Notes under the pieces: model-generated
Seen by the model: only the letters and a program-made list of their open reading frames with translations
Databases searched by the model: none
Told to the model about the DNA's origin: nothing
Shown: piece by piece, positions 1 to 9,116 of the stretch
Numbering within the stretch: position 1 is the first letter of the stretch
How the letters are laid out: each line of letters begins with the position of its first letter
Position numbers and translations under genes: made by a program
DNA from: Mesorhizobium shangrilense
GTDB lineage: Bacteria > Pseudomonadota > Alphaproteobacteria > Rhizobiales > Rhizobiaceae
DNA: 64,000 bases
Assembly: GCF_040537815.1 (NCBI RefSeq)
Contig: NZ_JBEWSZ010000001.1
Span: 1,860,001 to 1,924,000, forward strand
Reading direction: 5' to 3'

Positions 1-547
1 GATGGGCAAGTCCGCCTCGGGCGCAGTGTGGCTCGATGCGGAGATGCTGAGCCCTTATGAGTTCTGGCAGTACTGGCGCAACACCGAGGACGCCGATGTC
101 GGCCGTTTCCTGAAGCTCTACACGACGTTGCCGCTGGACGAAGTCGCACGGCTGCAGAAGCTCGGCGGATCGGAGATCAACGAGGCCAAGAAAATCCTCG
201 CCACCGAAATCACCGCCTTGCTGCATGGCCGCGAAGCTGCGGGCGCGGCCAGCGAAACCGCGCGCAAGACGTTCGAGGAAGGTGCGCTTGCTGAATCCCT
301 GCCGACCATCGAGATCGCCAAGGCGTCGCTGGAAGCCGGCGTCGGCATTCTGTCCTTGTTCGTCAGCGCGGGGCTCGCAGCCTCCAACGGCGAGGCGCGA
401 CGGCATATCCAGGGTGGCGCGGTGCGCCTCAACGACCAGCCGGTTTCGGATGATCGCCGTGTGGTGACGCTTCAGGATCTGAGTCCGGAAAACGTCCTAA
501 AGCTCTCACTGGGCAGGAAAAAACACATCCTGGTGCGGCCAGTCTGA
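1..547 (+). CDS. tyrS: Tyrosyl-tRNA synthetase, C-terminal part (cut by window edge)
   Basis: This is the 3' part of the gene that charges tRNA-Tyr with tyrosine in the cytoplasm. The visible 181 residues begin inside the class I KMSKS-type loop, seen as MGKSASG with the preceding lysine codon cut by the edge. Next comes the anticodon-recognition helical region, with the [12 protein letters not shown] segment typical of bacterial TyrRS. The end is an S4 RNA-binding domain (about residues 115-180, with [10 protein letters not shown] and GGAVRLND). The 5' half, holding the HIGH motif, lies outside the window. Dyad elements follow the stop codon. The identification rests on motif order and is secure; only the start is missing. 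Confidence 0.95.
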   Translation, partial: MGKSASGAVWLDAEMLSPYEFWQYWRNTEDADVGRFLKLYTTLPLDEVARLQKLGGSEINEAKKILATEITALLHGREAAGAASETARKTFEEGALAESLPTIEIAKASLEAGVGILSLFVSAGLAASNGEARRHIQGGAVRLNDQPVSDDRRVVTLQDLSPENVLKLSLGRKKHILVRPV

Positions 548-557
548 TCGGGACTGA

Positions 558-580
558 TCCATCCCGATGAGCGGGATGGA
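558..580. terminator. Hairpin downstream of tyrS
   Basis: A perfect 9-bp inverted repeat (TCCATCCCG / CGGGATGGA) with a 5-nt loop lies 10 nt after the tyrS stop. It has no T-run, so it may be a processing or stability hairpin, or a weak terminator. Confidence 0.4.
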
Positions 581-608
581 ATTCGCGGCTTCGGGGTCAT
601 CAAGGTCT

Positions 609-644
609 AGAGCCTATTCCATCCCGATGGAATAAATAGGCTCT
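609..644. repeat. Imperfect palindrome in tyrS/AsmA spacer
   Basis: The outer arms AGAGCCTATT / AATAGGCTCT flank inner arms TATTCCAT / ATGGAATA around a CCCG loop, with a 3-nt bulge. It sits between the tyrS hairpin and the 49-bp palindrome. The form resembles dispersed intergenic palindromes of rhizobia, but only one copy is seen here. Confidence 0.5.
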
Positions 645-656
645 ATCTTCTAGTTT

Positions 657-705
657 GAGCATGATCTTTTCCGAAAACCCGTTCCCACTTTTCGGGATCA
701 TGCTC
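657..705. repeat. 49-bp rhizobial intergenic palindrome, copy 1
   Basis: The outer arms GAGCATGATC / GATCATGCTC enclose a second pairing between CCGAAAA and TTTTCGG. The inverted copy at 41536-41584 matches it at 45 of 49 positions, so this is a dispersed repeat family. The last base (705) is also the last base of the TAG stop codon of the minus-strand AsmA-like gene, so the element abuts that gene and may end its transcript. Confidence 0.85.
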
Positions 706-3700
706 TAGCGATACTCGAAGATCGACCGAAAAATTCCGGGCGCGATCACCGACAGTGGATTGATGTCGAGGACCGGCTTGTTGGCATTGCCCTTCAGCCG
801 GTAGGTGACGCCGATCAGGCCGCGATCGCGGCCGTTGCCGAGCAAAACGCCGACAAGCGGCAGTTCACCGAATATCCGGTTGAGGCCATAGGCCGGCATG
901 AACGTCCCGGTCATGTCCATGTTGTTGTTCTGGTCATAAAGCGTGCCCTGAAAAGTGGTGCCGATACGCGGGCCACGCAACACGCCGTTTGCCAGTTTCA
1001 GATAGCCGCTACCCTTTTCGATCTCGGCAAAGCCACGTTCGAACTTGACCCGCGACGTATCAAGATTGCCTTTGACCGCCTCGTTCAGGCTGCGCTTGTC
1101 CCCAGCCGGCGTGGTCGAGACGATCGATGCAAGCTTGGGCTCGTTCACCACGAAGAAATCGCTGGTATCCACCTGGCCCTTCATCGGGCCGTCGCTCGCA
1201 CCGGCCAGCGCCAAGGTGATTGAGCCACCTTCCATATGCTCGTAGATGTTGAGGAACCGCAATATGGCCCCGGCGTCAGCCGACTTCACGTTGAGGGCGC
1301 GCCTGCCATCCCCGGTCGTGTTGCTGATGGCTATGGCGGCACCGGAACTCGCCGTGGCGCTGACCTTCAGCCCGTTCACCCTGGAGCCCGCGGCACTGTA
1401 GTCCAACTTCAGATTCGAGAGTTTCTCGTCGTGGAAGCCGGTCAGGGAATCCACATTGGCGCTGACGGAAATCGCATCGGTACCAGTGGCCTTGGTGGCG
1501 GTATCCACATCCGAGGTGAATTGCTTGATCAGCGAGCGCGCATCCAGCGCGCTGCCTGATATGTCGACCGCATAGGACTTGCCCGACCGCTTGACCGACA
1601 CGGCAACATCATCGTCCCTGTTCAACGTGACCTTGCTGAACCGCGCCGACGACAAGCCGTTGTTGACCAGCACCACGGTGCCGTCGATGGAGAAGGTCTT
1701 TCCGCCCAGGTCAAAATTGGACAGCGTGGTGGTGTCGCCGGATTTCGTCATCACGAAGGTGACGTTCGCAGGAATGCCAGCTCCCTTGCTCCAACCCGCC
1801 CAGGGGATGTCCAGCTTGGCATTGGTCAGGTCCGCCGAGACGTTCTGGTTGCCATCGCCGCTCTTGTCGATCGCCACCTTGATCGTGCCTGAAAGCAATG
1901 GCGAGAGGCCAGGCATGGCGCTTGCCCGCGTCTTGTCGTCGAGCACAAGCGCGACTTTCCTGCTGCGCGGCGGACCGTCATCCTTGAGCGGTTCGATCAG
2001 GTCGAGTTCAGCCGGGATGCCGTTCAGCAGCGCCTTGGCGGAAATGACGGCCTTGTCGGGCGCCACCGTGATGCTGCCGTCGGCGTTGGTGACCGTCTGG
2101 CCTTCGAACGGCTTGGCGAGCGAAAGCCCCGTGTAATCAAGCGACACCAGCCAATCGAGTTTCGAGGTGTCGACCCCGGACGTAAGCGGGATATCCGCCC
2201 TTACGTGCCCCGTCACCGAACCTGACAGGTCTTCCGCCGCGAAACCGACGTGGCGCATGGCGTTGATCGGCTCGTAAGACGCGAGTTCGGCAATCGCCGG
2301 GGCCTCGCCGGCAACATCGATGTCAAGCGAACCAATGACAGGCGGCAGGTTCGCCGCCTTCACTGTCAGCGTGCCATTGCTGGCCGCCACGGTACGGCCG
2401 CTGGGCATAAAGACGGTGCCCGAAGACAGCGCGATATCGACATCGTTGCCATGGAACGAAACCACGCCAACAGCATCGCGTATCGGTGGAATGCGGCCGG
2501 CAGTGTCGAAGCGTGATCCTTCAATCTGGAAGCGCCCAAATACTTCGTCGGGACCTAGCGGGACACCATTGCCAAGCCGCCCTGGAACCACCTGGAACTG
2601 CAGATTTGCATTGACTACGCGCCCCCCGAACAGGTTCTCCAGCACCCAGAGCCTCGCGCCACGCGCGGAAAACCAAGGCCACAACTGCTTGACGTGGGAA
2701 ACCGGCATATCGTGGATGTTGACGGACATCGACACGCCCGGCGCCTTTCCGTCGACGAATTGGACGGACGCGGTACCCAACGCCTCGCTTGTGGGACCGG
2801 ACCTGATCCCGATCTGCTCCGCCAGGAGCTTGTGGCTTTTGGTCTGATAGACACCGGCGATCCGGGCGATGAAGCTAAGAGCGGGTTCGGGCGATTCCGA
2901 AGGCGACAGCGTCGAACCGTCACTGGTCAGATCATAGCGATAGGATGGTTCGTCACCGGCTGCTACGGTGGCTGGTTTCGGGCCGATCGAGCCCGCGAAA
3001 TCAAATGTCGAGCGGCCGGTCTTCAGCAGCAACTTGTCCACCTGGATCTTGTTGCTGCCGGACACGAGGGTGGCATCGAGACCTACATCGGACGCAAGCA
3101 ACCCACGTGGACCCAGATCGAGCACCGCCCCGGTCAATGACAGGGAGGCCGTCAGCCGCGACGTGTTGTCACCTGTGCCCTGTGCCCCCCTCAGCCTCAA
3201 CACAACAGCACCGATCCTGCCGCCCGTCACTGCGGTGACGTCGGCGGAGTCAGCCATTTCAACGTTTGCATCGAGCGCTGTTACGCGCCGCGTCGCTGCA
3301 TTATGTGTGGCTGAGGCGGCAATCGTCAGCGCCCTGCCATCGATATTGAGGCTGGACGAGAACTCCATGCCTGCGGATCCGGACTGCTGAACTGTGGCGT
3401 CCGCAACCACGACCGATTTAACTGGGTCTGCGGCCGGCAGCACGAACTCGACATTGTGAAGATCGATCCGGCGCATCGAATCCTCGCGCACCGCGTCCAG
3501 CACGAGGTTGACGTTTTCAAAAGTCGTCGCGGACAGCTTGTCTGGATCGATGAGGCCGTCCGCATTGCGCAAAGCGCTTGTCCAGTCGCCACCTGACGGC
3601 ATCGACGCCACAACGATGTGGGCGTCGGAAATCCTGGCACTGGTAAGCCGCACTTCGCCCCAAAGCAGCGGTATCAGGCGCACACCGAAACGAACACGCC

Positions 3701-4088
3701 CGGCGTCGGCCATCGGCTTGCCATCGGCCGTCTTCAGGCTGACATCACTCACCTGCAGCGCAACGAAGCTCGATCCGTCAAGCGTGATGCGAGCAGGCCC
3801 GATCGCCGCATGGACATCGAGACCGGCCAGTTTTTCGATCGCTGTCTCCGCTTCGGCTCGCAGCCGTTCAGAGCCAATCCCAGACACGCCGATCAGATAA
3901 ACGATAGCGGCCGCCAGCAGGACGACAGCCGAAAGCCCCGCGACCAAGCGCTCGAGAATACGAAAGCCGCGACCGATCGACGCCTGGCCGAGCGGCGGCA
4001 CGCGGCATGCAGACGGGAGAGCGCCCAGATCTGTGATCTCGTCACGCCTGAACTTGATCTTCTCGTGTTGCAGTTGCTCCTGATCCAA
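705..4088 (-). CDS. AsmA-like / DUF3971 domain envelope protein
   Basis: A very large protein of 1127 residues. A short cytoplasmic N-terminus precedes one transmembrane segment (about residues 49-68, LVAGLSAVVLLAAAIVYLI). The rest is a long periplasmic beta-rich region of the DUF3971/AsmA-like C-terminal type, ending in the GLIGVTYRLKGNANKPVLD segment. Members of this superfamily (YhdP, TamB, AsmA) are inner-membrane-anchored bridge-like proteins linked to phospholipid transport and outer-membrane integrity; this role is inferred from family. The first available start is TTG at 4088, with GTG at 4001 as an alternative and no early ATG. It is divergent from bcp, with a 106-bp spacer. The stop codon touches a palindromic repeat. 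Confidence 0.8.
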   Translation of the reverse strand: MDQEQLQHEKIKFRRDEITDLGALPSACRVPPLGQASIGRGFRILERLVAGLSAVVLLAAAIVYLIGVSGIGSERLRAEAETAIEKLAGLDVHAAIGPARITLDGSSFVALQVSDVSLKTADGKPMADAGRVRFGVRLIPLLWGEVRLTSARISDAHIVVASMPSGGDWTSALRNADGLIDPDKLSATTFENVNLVLDAVREDSMRRIDLHNVEFVLPAADPVKSVVVADATVQQSGSAGMEFSSSLNIDGRALTIAASATHNAATRRVTALDANVEMADSADVTAVTGGRIGAVVLRLRGAQGTGDNTSRLTASLSLTGAVLDLGPRGLLASDVGLDATLVSGSNKIQVDKLLLKTGRSTFDFAGSIGPKPATVAAGDEPSYRYDLTSDGSTLSPSESPEPALSFIARIAGVYQTKSHKLLAEQIGIRSGPTSEALGTASVQFVDGKAPGVSMSVNIHDMPVSHVKQLWPWFSARGARLWVLENLFGGRVVNANLQFQVVPGRLGNGVPLGPDEVFGRFQIEGSRFDTAGRIPPIRDAVGVVSFHGNDVDIALSSGTVFMPSGRTVAASNGTLTVKAANLPPVIGSLDIDVAGEAPAIAELASYEPINAMRHVGFAAEDLSGSVTGHVRADIPLTSGVDTSKLDWLVSLDYTGLSLAKPFEGQTVTNADGSITVAPDKAVISAKALLNGIPAELDLIEPLKDDGPPRSRKVALVLDDKTRASAMPGLSPLLSGTIKVAIDKSGDGNQNVSADLTNAKLDIPWAGWSKGAGIPANVTFVMTKSGDTTTLSNFDLGGKTFSIDGTVVLVNNGLSSARFSKVTLNRDDDVAVSVKRSGKSYAVDISGSALDARSLIKQFTSDVDTATKATGTDAISVSANVDSLTGFHDEKLSNLKLDYSAAGSRVNGLKVSATASSGAAIAISNTTGDGRRALNVKSADAGAILRFLNIYEHMEGGSITLALAGASDGPMKGQVDTSDFFVVNEPKLASIVSTTPAGDKRSLNEAVKGNLDTSRVKFERGFAEIEKGSGYLKLANGVLRGPRIGTTFQGTLYDQNNNMDMTGTFMPAYGLNRIFGELPLVGVLLGNGRDRGLIGVTYRLKGNANKPVLDINPLSVIAPGIFRSIFEYR

Positions 4089-4194
4089 GGAATCTTCCGT
4101 TGTATGAACTCGTATATGAACTCGACGTGGACGAATCCCCGGCTGACACTATATCGGTGCGGCTTCGCGCGTAACCTTAAACAAGGGCATCGAT

Positions 4195-4662
4195 ATGGCT
4201 GATCTGGACGTAGGCGATCTTGCGCCGCAATTCGACCTTCCACGCGACGGCGGAGGAACGCTCAGCCTTGCCGCATTGTCCGGAAAGCCCGTGGTGCTCT
4301 ATTTCTATCCACAGGATGACACCACAAGCTGCACGCAAGAGGCGATAAGCTTTTCGCAACTGAAGCCTGAATTCGAAAAAGCAGGCGCCGTCGTGATCGG
4401 CCTGTCGCCGGACAGCACGAAGAAACACGACAAATTCAAATCCAAATACAGCCTCACCATCGACCTGGCGGCCGATGAAGAGCGCAAGGTGATCGAGGCC
4501 TACCATCTGTGGGTCGAGAAATCGATGTATGGCCGAAAATACATGGGCGTCGAACGCGCAACATTCCTGATCGGCAGCGATGGCCGCATTGCCAGGGTAT
4601 GGCGCAAGGTCCGCGTAAAGGGTCATGCCGAAGAGGTCCTCGAGGCCGTCCGCGCTCTTTGA
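4195..4662 (+). CDS. bcp: Bcp/PrxQ-type peroxiredoxin
   Basis: A thiol peroxidase of the AhpC/TSA thioredoxin-fold family, 155 residues, which reduces hydroperoxides in the cytoplasm. The peroxidatic cysteine lies in DDTTSCTQEA (about residue 45), in the usual PxxxTxxC context although the proline position is changed. It is the only cysteine in the protein: the resolving cysteine that E. coli Bcp carries five residues later is replaced by isoleucine. It would therefore act as a 1-Cys enzyme using an external thiol. Downstream motifs (GLSPDSTKKHDKF, YGRKYMGVERATFLI) are typical of Bcp. It is divergent from the AsmA-like gene and followed by a strong terminator. Confidence 0.92.
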   Translation: MADLDVGDLAPQFDLPRDGGGTLSLAALSGKPVVLYFYPQDDTTSCTQEAISFSQLKPEFEKAGAVVIGLSPDSTKKHDKFKSKYSLTIDLAADEERKVIEAYHLWVEKSMYGRKYMGVERATFLIGSDGRIARVWRKVRVKGHAEEVLEAVRAL

Positions 4663-4697
4663 AGCCGCTTTCACGCGGCTGAAAAAGCAGGGAGTTG

Positions 4698-4730
4698 GCC
4701 CCGTTGCTTGTTCGAGCGGCGGGGCTTTTT
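4698..4730 (+). terminator. Rho-independent terminator of bcp
   Basis: The stem GCCCCG / CGGGGC is followed at once by TTTTT, 36 nt after the bcp stop. A smaller hairpin (CCGCTTTCACGCGG) lies just before it. Confidence 0.75.
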
Positions 4731-4872
4731 GCTTGGCTGGGGCGCTCGCCTACAACCAACCACCCGTTTTGCGGGCAATCCCTGCCGGCGGCCTCGTTCG
4801 AGAAGGCTTTGTTAACCTTAATAATGTGTACTTCGGGACTGTCGTTGGTGTCGTAAACGAAAGCTTGGTCCC

Positions 4873-6165
4873 GTGAACGTAACCGGTCAGTCAGCGGTCT
4901 TCGGCAGGCGCAAAGAGCCCCACACGATCATCATCGCCCGGGGCGATCAAATCCGGCATTTTACCGTACGCCCGTGGATTGCCGCATTCCTCGGCTCCGC
5001 GCTGGCCGCGATGGCCATAGGTTATCTGTTGGCGACCTCATACCTCGTGCTGCGCGACGATCTGATCGGCGCCACGACGGCCCGGCAGGCCCGCATGCAG
5101 CAGGCTTACGAAGATCGCATATCGGCGCTTCGCGCCCAGGTCGACCGCATCACCAGCCGGCAGCTTCTCGACCAGCAGCTCATGGAAACCAAGGTCAGCG
5201 AGTTGTTGGAACGGCAGACCCAGCTCAGTCAGCGTCATGGCCGCCTTGGGCCCCTCATCGAACGTGCGGAGAGCGAAGTCGGAACGCCGCCAGCCGCGGC
5301 TCCCGCACCGGTCGAAAAGCCTGACCAGCATGCCGACGCGACCGGCAGCATCGGCCAGATAGCCCAGACCTATTCCGTCGCAAGCCTCGGCGCCGGCGAC
5401 ACAAGGCCCTTCTCGCTGTGGTCGACGCGCTCGGATCCGCTGCCCAGCGAATCGTCGGCCGACCGCGCCGACAAGCTGTTCGTGTCGATCAACCAGTCGC
5501 TCAAAAACATCGAGAGCGAACAGCTCACGCGTGTCACCACGCTTGCCGACAATGCCTACAAGAGTGCCGACGCGATCACCCAGGCGCTTGAAGCGGCCGG
5601 GCTGCCGGTCGACAGCGATTTCGGCAAGAGCGACAGCGATGTCGGTGGACCGCTGATACCGCTCGACAGTTCGATGATCTTCGACAGCAAGGTCAAGGAA
5701 CTGGACGAGGCACTGGACACGCTCGACCAGCTCAAGAAGGAAGCCCGCCGGCTGCCACTCGCCAACCCCGCGCCTGGCCATTCCGTCACCAGCCCGTTCG
5801 GCGTGCGCACCGACCCTATCCTCGGCTCCGCCGCGCTGCATTCGGGCATGGACTTCAGGGCTCCGATCGGCATGCAGGCCAAGGTCACGGCGCCGGGTGT
5901 CGTCACCAAGGCCGGATGGAACGGCGGTTATGGCCGCATGGTGGAAGTCGATCACGGCAACGGTTTCGCCACGCGATACGGGCATCTGAGCGAGATCGAT
6001 GTGACGGTCGGCCAGAAACTCAATGCCGGCGATGTCATCGGCAAGACCGGCAGCAGCGGCCGCTCGACCGGCCCGCATCTGCACTATGAGGTCCGCCACA
6101 ATGGCGAAGCGATCGACCCCCTGCGGTTCCTGACCGTAGGCAAGAAGGTCGAACAGTACCTTTGA
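4873..6165 (+). CDS. M23-family murein endopeptidase, membrane anchored
   Basis: A 430-residue cell-wall hydrolase. A basic N-terminus is followed by one transmembrane segment (about residues 35-60), a coiled-coil stretch (about 70-120), a linker with acidic and proline-rich parts, and a C-terminal LytM/M23 domain (about 295-420). Zinc ligands are visible as HSGMD (H323, D327) and HLHYE (catalytic H402, ligand H404). The intact ligands suggest an active DD-endopeptidase cutting peptidoglycan cross-links in the periplasm, not a degenerate EnvC/NlpD-type activator. The start is GTG at 4873; no in-frame ATG gives a full N-terminus. A GGCCCTG/CAGGGCC dyad without a T-run follows the gene. Confidence 0.88.
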   Translation: MNVTGQSAVFGRRKEPHTIIIARGDQIRHFTVRPWIAAFLGSALAAMAIGYLLATSYLVLRDDLIGATTARQARMQQAYEDRISALRAQVDRITSRQLLDQQLMETKVSELLERQTQLSQRHGRLGPLIERAESEVGTPPAAAPAPVEKPDQHADATGSIGQIAQTYSVASLGAGDTRPFSLWSTRSDPLPSESSADRADKLFVSINQSLKNIESEQLTRVTTLADNAYKSADAITQALEAAGLPVDSDFGKSDSDVGGPLIPLDSSMIFDSKVKELDEALDTLDQLKKEARRLPLANPAPGHSVTSPFGVRTDPILGSAALHSGMDFRAPIGMQAKVTAPGVVTKAGWNGGYGRMVEVDHGNGFATRYGHLSEIDVTVGQKLNAGDVIGKTGSSGRSTGPHLHYEVRHNGEAIDPLRFLTVGKKVEQYL

Positions 6166-6392
6166 GGCAGGTAGGCCCTGGCCTGATCGGACAGGGCCAG
6201 TCGTCCCTTCTTGATCCGCGGACAATCCCGCCGGTGCTGACCGCAGTCACGCCGGCGTCGCTCGGCGCCAGGCAGCCCCTTTGCCCTCGCCGCGCCTCAT
6301 AGCGGCGGCAAGCTCACTGCATCTCCCCGAATACCTGTAAGTGCCCTCCTCGCCTTTTGCCCGTTGACTCAATTCAAGTTGTAGGATGATAT

Positions 6393-6404
6393 GTATAAGC
6401 ATAC
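6393..6404. promoter_or_regulatory. Small dyad upstream of the FAD-oxidoreductase operon, possible operator
   Basis: GTAT-AAGC-ATAC is an inverted repeat 28 bp before the start at 6432, just after a possible -35 TTGACT (6364-6369) with GATATG or TATGTA as -10. Its position suits a site for the GntR/FadR regulator encoded two cistrons downstream. The assignment is by position only. Confidence 0.3.
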
Positions 6405-6431
6405 TCCCTAACATGAGCACTGCCTCGAAAA

Positions 6432-7871
6432 ATGACCATCCACGGCATCTCGCCTGAAGTTCTCGCTGCCCTGGAAGGCGTCTTGGGACGGAACGGTGTG
6501 GCAGCCGACAGCGATGGTATGGCGAAGTACCTCGGAGACTGGTCCGGCGATCATCATGGCGGAGCCCTTGCCGTGCTGAAGCCTGCTTCGGTCGCGGATG
6601 TCCAGGCCGCTGTCCGGCTGTGCGGCACGCTCGGGCTGGCGATGATACCACAAGGTGGCAACACCGGGCTGGTGGCAGGTGCGATCGACATCGGCACGGA
6701 CCGAGGCATGGTCATCATCAACACGGAGCGCTTGAACAAGGTGCGCCTTGTCGACGCCGACAATTTCACCCTGCAGGCTGATGCGGGCTGCATCCTCCAA
6801 CACATCAAGGATGCCGCGGAGAACCAGGACTGCCTGTTTCCGCTGGCGCTCGGCGCTCAAGGTAGCTGCCAGATCGGCGGCAACGCCGCAAGCAATGCCG
6901 GCGGCGTCAACGTGTTGCGCTACGGAATGGCTCGCGACCTCATTGTCGGCCTGGAGGTGGTGCTGCCGGACGGCGAATTGTGGAGCGGCTTTTCCGGCCT
7001 GCGCAAAGATAATCGCGGCTACGATCTGAAGCAGCTTTTCATCGGCTCGGAGGGAACGCTGGGCATCATCACCGGTGTCGAGGTCAAGCTGTTTCCGAAG
7101 CCCGGCCGGATCGAGACGGCGTATCTGGGCCTTCCCTCATTCGAAGCGGCCATAGCGTTGTTCAGGCAAGCCCGGCGCGAATGCTCGGACCTGATGTCGG
7201 CCTTCGAGATCATCGGCTCGGAATGCATGGAGCTTGCGCGTCTGGCCGACCCGAAGATCACCGCGCCGGTGACCGCGCCTGTTCATGTGCTGATAGAACT
7301 GTCGTCGAGCGGCGCTATAGACCTGCGCACCCTGCTGGTCGAATTTCTGGCCGGCGTCATGGAACAGCACCTCGTCACCGACGCCGTCCTGGCCGAGAGC
7401 AGCGCACAGGCCAGGGCGTTCTGGGCCATTCGCGAAGGGCTGGTCGAAGGCCAAGCCAAGCGCGGCTACCACGTGCGCACCGATCTTTCAGTGCGCATCT
7501 CCGACATTCCCGTGCTGATCGCTCGTGCCCGCCATCTTGTCTCAACGGAGCACCCGGGCTGGATCTCCCAGGCCTATGGGCACGCGGGCGACGGCAACAT
7601 CCATTTCAATGTGCTGCCACCGCGCGGCCTTGGAGAGACCGAGGCGCGCACCAGGGGCAGCGCCATCACGACCAAGCTGTACGACATCGTCAACGCACTC
7701 GGCGGCTCGATCAGCGCCGAGCATGGCATCGGGCGCACGCGCCAGCGCGTCTACTGGGACGGGATGTCTTCCGTTCAGCGTCGGCTTGTCGGCACGCTCA
7801 AGAATGCGCTCGATCCGAATGGATTGATGAATCCCGGCTGCCTCTTTCCTCCGGCGGAGACTGTTTCATGA
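6432..7871 (+). CDS. FAD-linked 2-hydroxyacid dehydrogenase (GlcD/D-2-hydroxyglutarate dehydrogenase family)
   Basis: A 479-residue flavoprotein. The N-terminal FAD_binding_4 domain shows PQGGNTGLVAGA and IGGNAASNAGG, contacting the FAD pyrophosphate, then GSEGTLGIIT. The C-terminal FAD-oxidase_C domain carries HAGDGNIHFN, with metal-ligand histidines, and SAEHGIGRTR. Known relatives oxidise D-2-hydroxyglutarate, D-lactate, glycolate or similar 2-hydroxyacids to 2-oxoacids, passing electrons to a quinone or electron-transfer flavoprotein. The exact substrate cannot be read from sequence. It is the first gene of a tight operon with a FadR-type regulator (ATGA overlap), a VOC protein and an NMT1-type importer, so its substrate is probably the imported compound or a product of it. 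Confidence 0.85.
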   Translation: MTIHGISPEVLAALEGVLGRNGVAADSDGMAKYLGDWSGDHHGGALAVLKPASVADVQAAVRLCGTLGLAMIPQGGNTGLVAGAIDIGTDRGMVIINTERLNKVRLVDADNFTLQADAGCILQHIKDAAENQDCLFPLALGAQGSCQIGGNAASNAGGVNVLRYGMARDLIVGLEVVLPDGELWSGFSGLRKDNRGYDLKQLFIGSEGTLGIITGVEVKLFPKPGRIETAYLGLPSFEAAIALFRQARRECSDLMSAFEIIGSECMELARLADPKITAPVTAPVHVLIELSSSGAIDLRTLLVEFLAGVMEQHLVTDAVLAESSAQARAFWAIREGLVEGQAKRGYHVRTDLSVRISDIPVLIARARHLVSTEHPGWISQAYGHAGDGNIHFNVLPPRGLGETEARTRGSAITTKLYDIVNALGGSISAEHGIGRTRQRVYWDGMSSVQRRLVGTLKNALDPNGLMNPGCLFPPAETVS

Positions 7872-8611
7872 AACAACGACTGGCTGCCATCGGCACTGTC
7901 GAGGCGCTGCCGCACCGGGTCGCGGCGTTCCTCAGCCGCGAGATCGAGTCCGGCGACCTCAATCCTGGCAGCTTGCTGCCGACGGAGCAGCAGCTGTCCG
8001 AAAAATTCGGCGTCAGCCGGAACGTGGTGCGCGAGGCGATCGCGCAATTGCGGGCCGACGGCATGGTGGAGGCGCGCCAAGGCATCGGCTCCTTCGTCCT
8101 GGCACCAGAGCAGCGCGCGGCGATCCGCATTGACCGCGAAACGCTGAAGGAAGGCCAGAACATGGAGCGGCTCTTCGAGCTGCGCTGCATCCTCGAGGCC
8201 GAGTCAGCTGCACTTGCCGCCGAACGGCGCGACCAGGAGCATCTCGACGCGATCAAGGCGGCGCTCGACCGCATGAGTGGCGAGGAGCGCTGGGAAGACG
8301 GCAGCATCGACGCCGACCTTCTGTTCCATCGCGAAATCGCCCGAGCGACCGGCAACGCCTACATCCACACCTTCATTTCCTTCGTCTGCGAGCAGATCCG
8401 CCGCTCGATCTATTACGCACGCCAGACCAACCCGTTGCACGACCTGGTCGAAGTCAATGTCGGCGAGCATGTGCGCATCTACGAGGCGCTGGTCGCCGGC
8501 GATCCGGCGGAAGCCGAGGCGGCGATGAGCGCTCACATCATCGGCGCTGCCAACCGGGTCGGCGTCAAGCTGCCGGCGTCGCGCACTCGGCATACCGACG
8601 GAGGAAAATAA
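7868..8611 (+). CDS. GntR/FadR-subfamily transcriptional regulator
   Basis: A 247-residue regulator. The N-terminal winged helix-turn-helix (about residues 10-75) shows the GntR signature LLPTEQQLSEKFGVSRNVVREAI (here broken only by family variation) and a wing ending in RQGIGSFVL. The C-terminal all-helical FCD domain (about 90-225) has the metal-site pattern with D, H in LLFHREIA and the late H of MSAHI. FCD proteins usually bind a small organic acid, often through a metal. The start ATG overlaps the stop of the preceding dehydrogenase gene (ATGA), and the VOC gene follows after 2 nt. It probably controls this operon. Confidence 0.9.
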   Translation: MKQRLAAIGTVEALPHRVAAFLSREIESGDLNPGSLLPTEQQLSEKFGVSRNVVREAIAQLRADGMVEARQGIGSFVLAPEQRAAIRIDRETLKEGQNMERLFELRCILEAESAALAAERRDQEHLDAIKAALDRMSGEERWEDGSIDADLLFHREIARATGNAYIHTFISFVCEQIRRSIYYARQTNPLHDLVEVNVGEHVRIYEALVAGDPAEAEAAMSAHIIGAANRVGVKLPASRTRHTDGGK

Positions 8612-8613
8612 CC

Positions 8614-9051
8614 ATGTCGATCGGAACCACCTACCGGATTTCGGACGTCTGCCTGCTTGTCGACAACATCGAGCGGACGGTGGCGTTCTATGTCGACAAA
8701 CTCGGCCTCCGCTTGCGCCGGCGCGCCGAGGGGTTTGCCGACTTCCATGGCGAGGGCGTGACGTTGGCCGCCTGGGAGATCGACCACATCAACCGGCACA
8801 CTGGCGTGTCGAAGCTGCGTTCGCCGCGTCACGCACACAAGGTCTGCGTCGCGGTCATGCTCGACTCGCCCGGTGAGATCGACCGGCTCTACATCGAACT
8901 GACCGCCAAAGGCGTACCCTTCCAGGGGCCACCGGAGGATTATGTCTGGAACGCGCGCTGCGCCTATTTCACCGACCCGGACGACACGCTCTGGGAACTC
9001 TACGCCTGGCTCGACGGCGGCCCCGGCGACTACCACGACGAGCAGCCGTAG
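8614..9051 (+). CDS. VOC-family protein (glyoxalase/dioxygenase fold)
   Basis: A 145-residue single-chain vicinal-oxygen-chelate protein with two beta-alpha-beta-beta-beta repeats. The N-terminal DVCLLVDN lacks the histidine that usually opens the metal site. The second half keeps HKVCVAV (histidine) and LWELYAW (glutamate), so only part of the ligand set is visible in the monomer. Family members include glyoxalase I, extradiol dioxygenases and resistance proteins; no specific activity can be assigned. Its place between the regulator and the binding-protein gene suggests it works on the transported compound. Confidence 0.75.
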   Translation: MSIGTTYRISDVCLLVDNIERTVAFYVDKLGLRLRRRAEGFADFHGEGVTLAAWEIDHINRHTGVSKLRSPRHAHKVCVAVMLDSPGEIDRLYIELTAKGVPFQGPPEDYVWNARCAYFTDPDDTLWELYAWLDGGPGDYHDEQP

Positions 9052-9116
9052 ACGACACCGCGCCAAGGGAACGGCGCGCAATGAAGAGACAGCAAGTCTT
9101 GCAACAGGAGCGAAAA

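Noticed and set aside
5038..6225. 395-codon frame antisense to the M23 peptidase
   Set aside because: Same codon-position shadow effect; the plus-strand zinc motifs are decisive.
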